DNA of 64,000 nucleotides, from contig NZ_CBDCWL010000003.1 of assembly GCF_965223285.1 (NCBI RefSeq), positions 1 to 64,000 on the forward strand, in the 5' to 3' direction. The stretch comes from Leptofilum sp965223285 (GTDB taxonomy: Bacteria; Chloroflexota; Anaerolineae; Promineifilales; Promineifilaceae). Of the stretch, positions 49,592-57,932 are shown in pieces; the stretch's first letter is position 1; each line of letters begins with the position of its first letter. Under the pieces are notes generated by a model, which had not been told where the DNA came from, did no database searches, and saw nothing but the letters and a program-made list of their open reading frames with translations. The translations under genes were made by a program, and so were the position numbers.

Positions 49592-51277
49592 ATGCGCTTT
49601 ATAGTCCAAGATTACCTTGCCCATATCAAAGAAAGGGATGAACTTGACGCAATCCTTCCCGATCTATTGCGGTCCATGGGTTTTCAAATCGTTAAATTGG
49701 CTTTCCGGGGAGAAGTTGAACATGGAGTTGACATTGCGGCTCTCCGAAAAGAAAAAGATGATGATTGGATTTTATATCTTATCCAAGTCAAACCCGGAGA
49801 TATAGATCAAAAAAATTGGGACGCTGGCCCCAACAGCATTCGTGCCACGCTGAATAATTTGTTGGACGTACCTTTTGAAGATTTAACGAAAGCCCAACTA
49901 CAAAAGGCAAAAAAACAGGTCATCCTCGCTCATAATGGCACTTTGCGCCAGAATGTCCGGGATAGGTTCAACGGATATATCAAAAACGAATTCCTACCTC
50001 GGATGCCTTTTGATCGATGGGATTTGGACCATCTTGCAGAAATGTTTCATACGCATTTATTGAACGAGAGAATCTTGCCTAACAAAGAACATCAGAGATT
50101 GCTCAAAAGAACTCTCATTTTTCTTGATGTGCCCGATTATGACTTAGCTGATTTCAAACAGCTGATAAGGGAATTCCTACCTGATGTCAGGCAACTAAAA
50201 AAACAACAACGCAATAGAATTTTTGGTTTTCTCCGTTTAACTCTGGCTATGATAGCTCAACAATGTCAACAGCCAGATTTTAACAACCTAACTCCTGCTG
50301 TTACCGCTCATGAATATGCCCTATTAGTCGTATGGGGATGGATGCAGCGAAATGATCTCTTCCAAAAGAAAGTTTTAGAGGAATTCAGCGAGACATTCTT
50401 TCGGTTCTTACAAATTTCAAGTTTGTGGGCGGGAAAAATTGCTTCATCGGCTAACATACCAGCTGGATTATCTCTTAATGCTTCATTCGAGCGCGTAGAG
50501 TACCCATTAAGAACCTTCGAGGTAATTGGCAACTTAGGAATTCTAACAACTATTTGGTTCTACATGGGAAACAACCCAGTTGCCACACAAAACCAACAAA
50601 CCTTTGCTCAGCTTCTCATGAATGTTATTAGAAATAATGCCTCTCGGCATCGCCCATTGCTTGATAATCACTCCATAGATATTTTTCTGGGGATGTGGGC
50701 GTTATTACTTACTGGTCACGCTGATTTTGTCAAATGGTGGCTAAGCGATATTCTCGAACATTTGGCAATACGAAGAAACATGTTTGGCAGACTTCCTGAA
50801 GTATACAACAAGGTTGATTTAGTCATTGAATACGAAGCAACTGGAGAACGACCGATTGGCTACATTGATTCCTCGTCAACTCTCCTCTATATGCTATTTG
50901 AGTTCTGCTTGTTGTTAAACGCTGAAGATTTATATTCAAATTATATTCAACACTTCGATGAAGTAGATTTTCAAGTTTGGTATCCACCAGAAAATGTTGA
51001 GGATATTTTGTACTACAGTGAAGTGCACGGGGGAGATACAGAAACCATTCAACGGTTACCTGAATCTTTTGAAGAATTCCGCCTTGATGTTCAAGCGCGT
51101 CATCAAGAATTTGATCACTCAAAATACTCGCCAATCGAGCAAGGATTTCCAATCTTGTTACTCTTAGCGTGTAAGCATTTTCGCACTCCGGTCTTTCCCT
51201 TTTGGTGGCGTGAACTAATGGTTGCATGGCAAATAATTGAAGGAGCTGATGGTAAAAGGCGCTCTGAGGAAAGTTGA
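49592..51277 (+). CDS. nuclease-like protein with QxK motif (Mrr-type N-terminus)
   Basis: About 561 residues. The N-terminal stretch LPDLLRSMGFQIVKLAFRGE, then EHGVDIAAL and ILYLIQVKPGDI, follows the order helix, Asp, Q-x-K of Mrr-like PD-(D/E)xK restriction nucleases (D in GVDI, Q and K in IQVK). Most of the remainder is helical without known motifs. ATG 49592 begins one base after the preceding stop; an in-frame TTG at 49577 is an alternative. The pair is a candidate restriction or abortive-infection system. Convergent with the ThiF gene. Confidence 0.6.
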   Translation: MRFIVQDYLAHIKERDELDAILPDLLRSMGFQIVKLAFRGEVEHGVDIAALRKEKDDDWILYLIQVKPGDIDQKNWDAGPNSIRATLNNLLDVPFEDLTKAQLQKAKKQVILAHNGTLRQNVRDRFNGYIKNEFLPRMPFDRWDLDHLAEMFHTHLLNERILPNKEHQRLLKRTLIFLDVPDYDLADFKQLIREFLPDVRQLKKQQRNRIFGFLRLTLAMIAQQCQQPDFNNLTPAVTAHEYALLVVWGWMQRNDLFQKKVLEEFSETFFRFLQISSLWAGKIASSANIPAGLSLNASFERVEYPLRTFEVIGNLGILTTIWFYMGNNPVATQNQQTFAQLLMNVIRNNASRHRPLLDNHSIDIFLGMWALLLTGHADFVKWWLSDILEHLAIRRNMFGRLPEVYNKVDLVIEYEATGERPIGYIDSSSTLLYMLFEFCLLLNAEDLYSNYIQHFDEVDFQVWYPPENVEDILYYSEVHGGDTETIQRLPESFEEFRLDVQARHQEFDHSKYSPIEQGFPILLLLACKHFRTPVFPFWWRELMVAWQIIEGADGKRRSEES

Positions 51278-51289
51278 ATTTATGTTACC

Positions 51290-52138
51290 CTAACAACGAA
51301 TATACGATTTACTGTCTCTCTTATATTCGTTAATGTTGGTCTCGGTGATTAACAAACTCCTGGCCGTAGGCGGGTCGAGTGTAAACATGGTGCTCAGATG
51401 CAGCACCTGGCGCTGCAGGACAAAAACGGCTGTATATTGTGCGGCAATCGTGGCCGCCATGCGGTTGACCATCAAGCTCTGGGTCTCGGCCAATGCCATT
51501 TCAGCGCAGGACTGAGCCTGAGCATTTGGATCCGGCGTCAACAAGTCCGGTTCCTGTAAATAGGGGGAGGGTAGGCCGCTGCACAGGCCCAGACGGTCCG
51601 TCCGGATGTTTCGCCCGTCGGCAAGGTTGCCGATCAGCACCTGGCCGCTGTTTTGCTCGTTGCCGCAGTCGATGGCCCAGAGACGGCCGTCGAACAGTTT
51701 CACCGTTTTTGCTATCTCACGCCGCGCCAGGTGGTTGTCCACGCAGCCAATGATCAGGTGAGCGCACTCCCGTCCACCGGCGCCGTGGTGGAACCAGCCG
51801 CGGGTCATGTCCATGACATACGGCTGCGGCCAGGCGGCGATGTCCAGCCCGTAAGCGGCATTGAGTCGCAGGGCCAGATCGGCCACCTTGGGCACACCAC
51901 CCGCCAGCGCTGCCTGCAGGCTCACCGCCTGACGGCCACAGTTCTTCAGCTCTACCACGTCATGGTCTACCAGCGTCAGCTCCACCTGGATACCCTTTTG
52001 CCGGGCGTGATAAGCCAGCCCGGCCAGGAACAGAGCCAGGGTCGAGCCGGTGCCGCCGGCCCCCACGACCATGATGCGGAAGCGGTTAACGTCGCCCAAA
52101 ACCACCCGGTACGTGGGTTCGATGGCCAGGGTGTCCAT
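51290..52138 (-). CDS. PRTRC-type ThiF/E1-like protein
   Basis: 282 residues. RIMVVGAGGTGSTLALFLAG is the Rossmann nucleotide-binding start of ThiF/MoeB/E1 enzymes; LTLVDHDVVELKNCGRQAVS follows, with the D-x-D..NxxRQ signature that adenylates ubiquitin-like C-termini. In PRTRC cassettes a ThiF-like gene is the terminal member, as here. The start overlaps the preceding stop (TAATG), so translation is coupled. The expected Ub-like partner is the PRTRC C-type protein at 54976-55458. Confidence 0.88.
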   Translation of the reverse strand: MDTLAIEPTYRVVLGDVNRFRIMVVGAGGTGSTLALFLAGLAYHARQKGIQVELTLVDHDVVELKNCGRQAVSLQAALAGGVPKVADLALRLNAAYGLDIAAWPQPYVMDMTRGWFHHGAGGRECAHLIIGCVDNHLARREIAKTVKLFDGRLWAIDCGNEQNSGQVLIGNLADGRNIRTDRLGLCSGLPSPYLQEPDLLTPDPNAQAQSCAEMALAETQSLMVNRMAATIAAQYTAVFVLQRQVLHLSTMFTLDPPTARSLLITETNINEYKRDSKSYIRC

Positions 52139-52830
52139 TAGATGTGACGGCCGTTGCCGGGACGAGCAGAAGCGGCCGGCATTGCGGGCACGACAAGGCC
52201 ATTGGCAGGCGGTCGGCCGTTGGCCAATTCCTTGCTGCTTCCCGTCAGATCTTCAACGGTAATTGCCGGCAGCCCGAAGAAACCACCACTGCCACCCTTT
52301 CCCTGGGCGCGGGAAATCTCGTCTTCGACGTTGGCCCACAAACTTTGCCACATGCGGTCCAGCGCCATGTGCAGCTCGCCGGGGCTGTGGGCCACGTGGC
52401 GGACATCATGCCAATCGGTGTAGCCGGGAGTGATGCTGTTATAGTCGCCCAGGTTCACTTTATAGGTGAGACTGACGCTGACGGTACGCACAAAGATGGG
52501 GTCGGGATCGCCACTCAGCGGCGGCTGCAAACCGAGGAAAACCACTTCCGGATTCCCCTGCCGCAGCAGCAGCTGTGCCCGCACGTTTTCCCGTGCCATG
52601 CGCCGCACCCGTTCCTTGGCGTGGTGCAGGTCAAACGCTTCCCCTTCCGGCACCACACTCTTCACCCAGATGGTAACGGCCGGGTTCAGCGACTCGAAAT
52701 TGCCGGTATTAAATTTGCGGTCATAGGTGACAGAAAATCCCTTGACCGCGATGGGCTCTTCCAGCTCATAGGTGAAGCCAGTGTAATCGTCGTTGGCCGC
52801 ATGGCCGTTGTTATAACTGTTGTTTGTCAT
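52138..52830 (-). CDS. unknown protein with duplicated fold, inserted in the PRTRC cassette
   Basis: About 230 residues. Two similar halves: KGFSVTYDRKFNTGNFESLN plus a helix rich in Arg (AKERVRRMARENVRAQL), and VSVSLTYKVNLGDYNSITPG plus a helix (LHMALDRMWQSLWANVEDEI). Each has Y-x-(R/K)-N-(T/L)-G-(N/D)-(F/Y)-x-S. Similar single-copy proteins occur in phages and conjugative elements; I infer a nucleic-acid or protein-binding fold. ATG 52830 starts 20 bp inside the PRTRC A gene; TTTCTCC lies on the plus strand, i.e. GGAGAAA upstream. It separates A from ThiF, which I would not expect in the usual cassette. Confidence 0.6.
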   Translation of the reverse strand: MTNNSYNNGHAANDDYTGFTYELEEPIAVKGFSVTYDRKFNTGNFESLNPAVTIWVKSVVPEGEAFDLHHAKERVRRMARENVRAQLLLRQGNPEVVFLGLQPPLSGDPDPIFVRTVSVSLTYKVNLGDYNSITPGYTDWHDVRHVAHSPGELHMALDRMWQSLWANVEDEISRAQGKGGSGGFFGLPAITVEDLTGSSKELANGRPPANGLVVPAMPAASARPGNGRHI

Positions 52831-53494
52831 CTTGTTTCTCCTGGTACAAATCTTTGAAGGTGCCTGCCCTGAGCGACCCAACGGAGTTGGGCATGTCGAA
52901 GGGGCCGTTGTTAGTAAAAACGGCCGTTAACGGCAGCGCCAGCCAATACCCGTACACACCCACGCGCAGCCGCATCTCCGGTTCGCTGTCCAGTTTGCCG
53001 ATCACCCCATACAGGCGGGCGCCCTGCTCATCGGTATTGTCGGTCTGGCTGAAAAAGGCGCGCATGTTGCCGTGGGAATGCAGATCACAAATGATGGTGG
53101 CGGCGTCAGCAACGGCCGTTGTCACGTCGGTGGCCACACTTGTGGGCGTAGTTTGCTGGGCCGGTTTCTTGACCTGAACGGCACGGCCGTGGTGGTGAAA
53201 CTGGTATAACACCTCGTTGAGCCCGTTATCGGGTCGCCGGGCACGCCGGGCGTCGGCCAGGGCAGTATCCAGCAGGCGCGCCGGAATGCGTGGCACCAGC
53301 AGTTGGAATTGGGGACGCAGCGGCGGCAGGCCGCGCACAGTGCAGGCCGTTACCGGCAGCAGCGCCGTAAAGAAGCGCGTCTCGGCGCGTACAAAAACGC
53401 CGTTCCCGGCCAGGACGTACTGGTAAGCCAGCGCATCATTGGCCGGCAGAGGATCGCGCTTGTGGATGTGGTAGGTGACCAGATTGTCGATCAT
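52811..53494 (-). CDS. PRTRC system protein A-like JAB metalloprotein
   Basis: 227 residues. ICDLHSHGNMRAFFSQTDNT carries the JAMM motif H-x-H-x7-S-x2-D of JAB/MPN isopeptidases. Upstream sequence is strand-rich. In PRTRC cassettes protein A has this domain and would cleave a Ub-like conjugate made by ThiF. The C-terminal tail (NSVGSLRAGTFKDLYQEK) is encoded by a copy of the short dispersed repeat (52865-52904), so the tail was extended or replaced. GAGGAA precedes ATG 53494. Confidence 0.82.
   Translation of the reverse strand: MIDNLVTYHIHKRDPLPANDALAYQYVLAGNGVFVRAETRFFTALLPVTACTVRGLPPLRPQFQLLVPRIPARLLDTALADARRARRPDNGLNEVLYQFHHHGRAVQVKKPAQQTTPTSVATDVTTAVADAATIICDLHSHGNMRAFFSQTDNTDEQGARLYGVIGKLDSEPEMRLRVGVYGYWLALPLTAVFTNNGPFDMPNSVGSLRAGTFKDLYQEKQDDKQQL
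52865..52904. repeat. dispersed repeat, copy 4 (in PRTRC A coding end)
   Basis: CCTGAGCGACCCAACGGAGT continuing TGGGCATGTCGAAGGGG: a longer variant of the repeat at 33171, with a hairpin (CCCAAC/GTTGGG). It lies at the 3' end of the PRTRC A gene, just before the start of the next gene. Confidence 0.55.
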
Positions 53495-53504
53495 GTCGGG
53501 TTCC

Positions 53505-54131
53505 TCATGAAAACAAATTCCGCAACCGCATCTGTGCAGGCGCTAGCTCGGATAGGGGGAAGCGGGGACGGCCGTCCAGTTCAGCCCACAATTGGCGCAC
53601 ATCATCCGGGTACGATCGGCACTTGCCTCGACTCAGATCCGCGTTGAACAGACTGCCTTCCATGAACAGCTGTAAGGCAGCCTGGATAGTTTGCGGCGAG
53701 CAATCCGGGAAGGGTGCATTTCCCTGGCAAATGCCACCGGTGGTGTGCACATTGGGGCAGGGGACGTGATAGAGGCGAGCATCTTCACCAGACGGCCGTT
53801 TCTTTACCGCAAATATCTTGTAAGCCGTTCCGCTGCCCACAAAGACAAAGGGCGGCATCGGCAAGTGATAATGCTGTTCCGCCGTCTGCATCCGCCACCG
53901 GCGCGCCGGGACGTAAATACCCAGCGTCGTTGTGTTCGCCTGCTGTCCCCAAAAGAGGGTGTTGGCCGGCAGCATGCCGCTGCTCAAAGCCACACTGGTG
54001 CAGGCGCTGACCACGTCGTGTACAGAGACGGGATGGGTGAGCAAACGGCCGTCTTCTTCCCAACGCGAGAGCAAGACGGCCGTGTCGTAAAAATCCAGCC
54101 TTAGGCGGGGCAGGGGGAATTGCTGATTCAT
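53505..54131 (-). CDS. PRTRC system protein B-like
   Basis: 208 residues. YHLPMPPFVFVGSGTAYKIF and AVKKRPSGEDARLYHVPCPN plus VHTTGGICQGNAPFPDC match the conserved centre of PRTRC protein B (LPMP..VF...G..Y...K, NV...G.ICxGN). The C-P-N and C-x-G positions make it suspected of an E2-like role in comparative studies I recall. ATG 54131 has GAGG 6 bases upstream; a TTG at 54143 is an alternative. Lies between F and A. Confidence 0.8.
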   Translation of the reverse strand: MNQQFPLPRLRLDFYDTAVLLSRWEEDGRLLTHPVSVHDVVSACTSVALSSGMLPANTLFWGQQANTTTLGIYVPARRWRMQTAEQHYHLPMPPFVFVGSGTAYKIFAVKKRPSGEDARLYHVPCPNVHTTGGICQGNAPFPDCSPQTIQAALQLFMEGSLFNADLSRGKCRSYPDDVRQLWAELDGRPRFPLSELAPAQMRLRNLFS

Positions 54132-54139
54132 AACGTACC

Positions 54140-55027
54140 TCAAGGGGAAACGGCCGTTTCCTGAGATTGGTGATAGGCGGCTAGCAGTGCGTCACGAACG
54201 GCCGTTAACTTGTCATCGATGGCAGCGGGGGTGTCGTTTTGCCAATCCAGCAGCCGGTCGATCCGCTCCAGAATTGGCTGCGCTTTTTGCCATTCGGCGG
54301 CCAGCCAGGCTACCTCATCCGGCCGCCACTGCGGATAACCGCCGCCCTCGGTCAACGCCATTTCTCCAACGTCAATCCAGGCATTGTCTGTGGCATGATT
54401 AAGCATCAGGATGAGGTCGGGCAGGGCAGCGAGCGGCTCTGGCAGATCCAACCCCTGTACTGTTTCCACCAGACGGTGCGGCTCCAGATAACGGGGCAGT
54501 TGGTGCGCCAGGTACAATGCCGTAAATTCATCGGGAGAGTCCTCGCTATCGCGCGAGTATTGCGCATGCAGCAGGTAAGGCAGCGGCTCTTTCAAATCGT
54601 CCCAGCCGTCATAATACTCATCTATCCCCATCGGGATGACCGGGATTTCGTACAAACGCCACTCCACAACTTCTAAGTCTACGTCCCAGATTTCATCATG
54701 AACGGGAAATAAAGTGCCCACTCGCTGTAAAAAACGCTCTACGGCAGCCGCTACATCTTCCTCGTTTTGCCACTGCACCGTTTCCGCCCGCAGCCACTCC
54801 GGCTGGTCGGGAAACACCATCGCATACAGCTCGGCCAGCCGGTCGGCCAGCAAGAGGAAGGCAAGCGGCGGCAAGCCCGTCCCCAGCGGGAGGTGCAGGT
54901 TACCGGTTGCCGAAGGTGTGGGGGGTGACGTTAAGGGATGCAGGAAATCTGAAGCAAGCAGCGTGGCCGCCGGGTCTAAAATCCCAACGGCAGGTGCAGC
55001 AGGGGGGTCGGTGCGAGGCGTTTGCAT
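54140..55027 (-). CDS. PRTRC system protein F-like
   Basis: 295 residues. No catalytic motif. Proline-rich start (MQTPRTDPPAAPAVGILDPA), a helical middle (LAFLLLADRLAELYAMVFPD), an acidic region (EIWDVDLEVVEWRLYEIPVI), and a helical end (ILERIDRLLDWQNDTPAAID). Length and place between C and B agree with PRTRC protein F. GGTGATCC lies upstream of ATG 55027, which overlaps the C-like gene by about 50 bp. Identity rests on position. Confidence 0.6.
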   Translation of the reverse strand: MQTPRTDPPAAPAVGILDPAATLLASDFLHPLTSPPTPSATGNLHLPLGTGLPPLAFLLLADRLAELYAMVFPDQPEWLRAETVQWQNEEDVAAAVERFLQRVGTLFPVHDEIWDVDLEVVEWRLYEIPVIPMGIDEYYDGWDDLKEPLPYLLHAQYSRDSEDSPDEFTALYLAHQLPRYLEPHRLVETVQGLDLPEPLAALPDLILMLNHATDNAWIDVGEMALTEGGGYPQWRPDEVAWLAAEWQKAQPILERIDRLLDWQNDTPAAIDDKLTAVRDALLAAYHQSQETAVSP

Positions 55028-55458
55028 GACAGGATCACCTTATTGATGGCAGCCGTCTGGTCGTGCAGCTGGTCGGCATGATCGTGCAGCAACTGCGTGT
55101 GCTGTCGCAGGGTATGCAGGGTCAACGGCCGTTCCTTGATAAGCACCTCATAGACGGGATTCAGAGGGTTGTCGTATTCAGGCACGGCCGTCAGCGCCGT
55201 CACCAGCGTGTCAATAGCTGTCGGGTCTGCCACCGGCGCGGGCAGAGCGCCCTTGCGCGTCACCTGCTTGCTGAACGTAATTTCCCGCGTGCCGTCGGCC
55301 AGCGTCTTTTCTTCTGTCCTGGCGTGTCCCAGCTCTGGAAAGAAGGTGCGCAAATGTTGCAGCACTTGCTCCACACTGTATTCCGGTCCGGGGTCGGGAA
55401 AACTTTTATCAGCATACTTAAAGATACGAGGGGGATGGTTGTCTACCTGGGTCGTCAT
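54976..55458 (-). CDS. PRTRC system protein C-like (ubiquitin-like) with C-terminal extension
   Basis: 160 residues. The first 65 residues (PRIFKYADKSFPDPGPEYSV, then QVLQHLRTFFPELGHA, then GTREITFSKQVTRKG) match the small PRTRC protein C, a suspected beta-grasp Ub-like protein. Usual members are about 70 residues; here about 95 extra helical residues follow (LRQHTQLLHDHADQLHDQTA and so on) and cover the site where a Ub-like tail would be exposed. AGGAGA lies 6 bases before ATG 55458, preferred over the longer frame from 55542. Confidence 0.75.
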   Translation of the reverse strand: MTTQVDNHPPRIFKYADKSFPDPGPEYSVEQVLQHLRTFFPELGHARTEEKTLADGTREITFSKQVTRKGALPAPVADPTAIDTLVTALTAVPEYDNPLNPVYEVLIKERPLTLHTLRQHTQLLHDHADQLHDQTAAINKVILSCKRLAPTPLLHLPLGF

Positions 55459-55468
55459 GGGCATTCTC

Positions 55469-55855
55469 CTAGAACAGGGATAGATTTTGGGCCTGCGGCT
55501 GCGGTGCGGACAGCGGATTGGACGCTGGCGGCGGTGTCTCATGATTATCTATGTCGGCCGTGGTCACATTCGTGGCCACTGTGTCCGGGGCTGCCGTTTG
55601 TTCTTCGGCAATGGTTTCCTCTTCTATGGCAGCTCCCGCCGCCTGTGCCCGAACACCCAGAGCTGTCCAGGCCTCCTCAATCATGGGCACGAGACTGGCG
55701 AAGGCGCCGGTCTTGACCACCGGCAGTTGTTCGGCCACGCCCACGCTGAGCAGCAACGGCCGTTCGGCCAGAGGGGCGTCGCTGGCAGCCAGAGTGACGA
55801 TGATGGTTACATCCTGCTCCGCCAACGGGTCTGTTACAGTCAGGTTGCTGTTCAT
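55469..55855 (-). CDS. PRTRC system protein E-like
   Basis: 128 residues. TVTDPLAEQDVTIIVTLAAS and ERPLLLSVGVAEQLPVVKTG, then PMIEEAWTALGVRA, correspond to the strand-strand-helix start of PRTRC protein E (ALTTPLSLTG-like). The second half is low-complexity Ala/Thr/Pro. GGAGGAG precedes ATG 55855, which overlaps the ParB stop by 4 bp (ATGA). Place directly after ParB matches the usual order. Confidence 0.7.
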   Translation of the reverse strand: MNSNLTVTDPLAEQDVTIIVTLAASDAPLAERPLLLSVGVAEQLPVVKTGAFASLVPMIEEAWTALGVRAQAAGAAIEEETIAEEQTAAPDTVATNVTTADIDNHETPPPASNPLSAPQPQAQNLSLF

Positions 55856-57915
55856 TCATTCTCCTCCATGCGCCACGGCCGTTCCTCGACCGTCACAAAT
55901 TGCAAACCGTGTCCATTAACCGGCAGACTAAATTGGCGCCTCCGCGCGCGCTGCCATTCGCCATGCGCCCAGACGAAGAGCGTGAACAGCTGCGCATCGC
56001 TCAAATCACCACCTTGGGCCTCGAATTGCTCCTTGAACCAGCTGCCATAATTTTCATTGGCGCCCATCGGCCGACCGGTGAGGAATTCAAACGCATTACG
56101 ATCACTGCTGTGTCGATTGGCCTCTTTGACCAAGCACAAGATTTGTTCCTTGAGCCAATCGCGGGGCACCCCCGGTGGCTCCGGATGGGCCGGGATCAGG
56201 TCATGCCATGGCTGGCTGGGCGCAAACTGCCGGCAGACAGGCACCAGCAAACTGCCGGTAGCTCCTGCCTGCTGCGCGGCAGCCGTCAACACCTGGAAGG
56301 AAACGTTGCGCAGCCGTCCGGCCCAGGCACAATGAGGCACCGATTCATCCTTTGTCGGGCTGCTGTCCAGCCAGTGCCGACAGCGGCTGCAAGACGTGGC
56401 GAATGGATGATGGGCAGATAACTGCTCATGCCGCTTCATAAAGTTGGCAATCTGGGCGCGCTGTTTTACAACGGACGACGGCTTCTCCGGGGCAGATGCT
56501 GCAACCGGCGCCGCTGTGCCGCCCGTTTCAGCTTGGGCCTGCCCTTTTGTCGTCGGAGTCGGTGCTTCTGTGGGTGGCCCATCGCCAGATGGTTCATCCG
56601 CTTTTGGCTCATCGACTTCTGATGCCGCTTCGTCCTCAGCCAGTTCTTGCGCCGCCTGCGCCTGCCAGGCAGCGAGCAAGTCGTCATAACTCTTGGCTCG
56701 ATAATCGCCGCCCTCGCTGACCACGCCAGGATGCTGCCCCCAATCCCAGGGAACGCGCACATCGAAGCTGTCGTTGGGCGCGAGACCGTGTATGCAGCGG
56801 CTGGCTTCTTGCCCAACGCGACAAGGCATCCCCAGCGGTCCACCCTGTCCCTGCGACAGGTCTGAGCGCAGCGACTGTCGGGGCAGTTGGCCAATGGGGC
56901 AGGTGTCACAAGCCACATCGGTGATGAGGTATTCGACAACGGCCGTCCAGTTGATACGGCCGTCTACGAAATATGTATCCCCGCCCAACGCTTGGAACCA
57001 CAGCGTCAGCTTTTCCTGGTTGCTCCACGGCTCATCATGCACATGGCGATAGATGAGCATAGCGGCCGCCGCGTAAGCGTCTTCGGGATAGGCGTCCACC
57101 ACCTGGCCCCACAGGGCCACCAGCGCCCGGGCGATGTTGCGCTGCGACTGGTGTTTGACCATCAGGGGCAGCTGCAGGCCCGGCCACTTCTTGAGCGTCA
57201 GCGCGCAATCCTTGATGGTTTTGGCCGTCAGCTTGCCGGCCTCATTGGCCAGGATGAAGATAGAGAGGCCGGTACGTTTCGGTTCGGGCACATCGGCGAC
57301 GGCCGTGGCCACGCTCATCGGCAGGTCGCCGGCGGCAATACGCTGCGCCAGTTCGGGCGGGATTTCGGTCAGCACCAGGTGATTGCGCACAAACTGCACA
57401 TGCTGGCCAACGTTGCGGGCAATCTCTTCTGGCGTCGCGCCAGCGGCTACCGCCTGACGGAAGCTGTGGGCCACGCCCAACATGTCGGGCTGCTCACTGC
57501 CGTAGTTGGCAGCTTGCAGCGCGAGTATCTGGGCCTTCTGGCCGCCCTCAAAAGTAACAAACTCAACAGCTTCGTCACCATATTTTGTCAGCAGTGAGGC
57601 AATGACCTGCTCCAGCGTGCCCAGTGATTCCACCAGGGTATGGATCATCGTGCGCACGACCTCAATAGAAATTTCCGTATCCGCGTGCTCTTTGGCCCAA
57701 TCTCGCAGGGCAAAAGAGAAGAGCTGGGCCATGTGGCGGCGGTGGCCGCTAACAATGTGATAGCCCTCGCCGTTGGGAGAAGCGACAATCGGCTGCCATT
57801 GGTCTAAGCCGCGCTCGTATACTTGCAGCGTCAGCGCCGCCAGCCCATCCAGGTCATAGGTGGTGCGCATTTGGGCTGGATGAGCTTTTAGTTGTTTGAG
57901 TGCTGTCGTAGGCAT
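55852..57915 (-). CDS. PRTRC-type ParB-family protein
   Basis: 687 residues. The N-terminal ParB/Srx-like segment (LDQWQPIVASPNGEGYHIVS, GHRRHMAQLF) has the GxRR-type nucleotide-binding box; EEIARNVGQHVQFVRNHLVL is a helix-turn-helix. The C-terminal half carries several Cys pairs (VACDTCPIGQ, TSCSRCRHW, VPHCAWAG) that may bind metal. A Glu/Pro-rich linker separates halves. It heads the PRTRC cassette. GGGAG lies upstream of ATG 57915. It probably binds element DNA and nucleates the cassette's complex. Confidence 0.88.
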   Translation of the reverse strand: MPTTALKQLKAHPAQMRTTYDLDGLAALTLQVYERGLDQWQPIVASPNGEGYHIVSGHRRHMAQLFSFALRDWAKEHADTEISIEVVRTMIHTLVESLGTLEQVIASLLTKYGDEAVEFVTFEGGQKAQILALQAANYGSEQPDMLGVAHSFRQAVAAGATPEEIARNVGQHVQFVRNHLVLTEIPPELAQRIAAGDLPMSVATAVADVPEPKRTGLSIFILANEAGKLTAKTIKDCALTLKKWPGLQLPLMVKHQSQRNIARALVALWGQVVDAYPEDAYAAAAMLIYRHVHDEPWSNQEKLTLWFQALGGDTYFVDGRINWTAVVEYLITDVACDTCPIGQLPRQSLRSDLSQGQGGPLGMPCRVGQEASRCIHGLAPNDSFDVRVPWDWGQHPGVVSEGGDYRAKSYDDLLAAWQAQAAQELAEDEAASEVDEPKADEPSGDGPPTEAPTPTTKGQAQAETGGTAAPVAASAPEKPSSVVKQRAQIANFMKRHEQLSAHHPFATSCSRCRHWLDSSPTKDESVPHCAWAGRLRNVSFQVLTAAAQQAGATGSLLVPVCRQFAPSQPWHDLIPAHPEPPGVPRDWLKEQILCLVKEANRHSSDRNAFEFLTGRPMGANENYGSWFKEQFEAQGGDLSDAQLFTLFVWAHGEWQRARRRQFSLPVNGHGLQFVTVEERPWRMEENE

Positions 57916-57932
57916 AAGGATTACTCCCTCAA

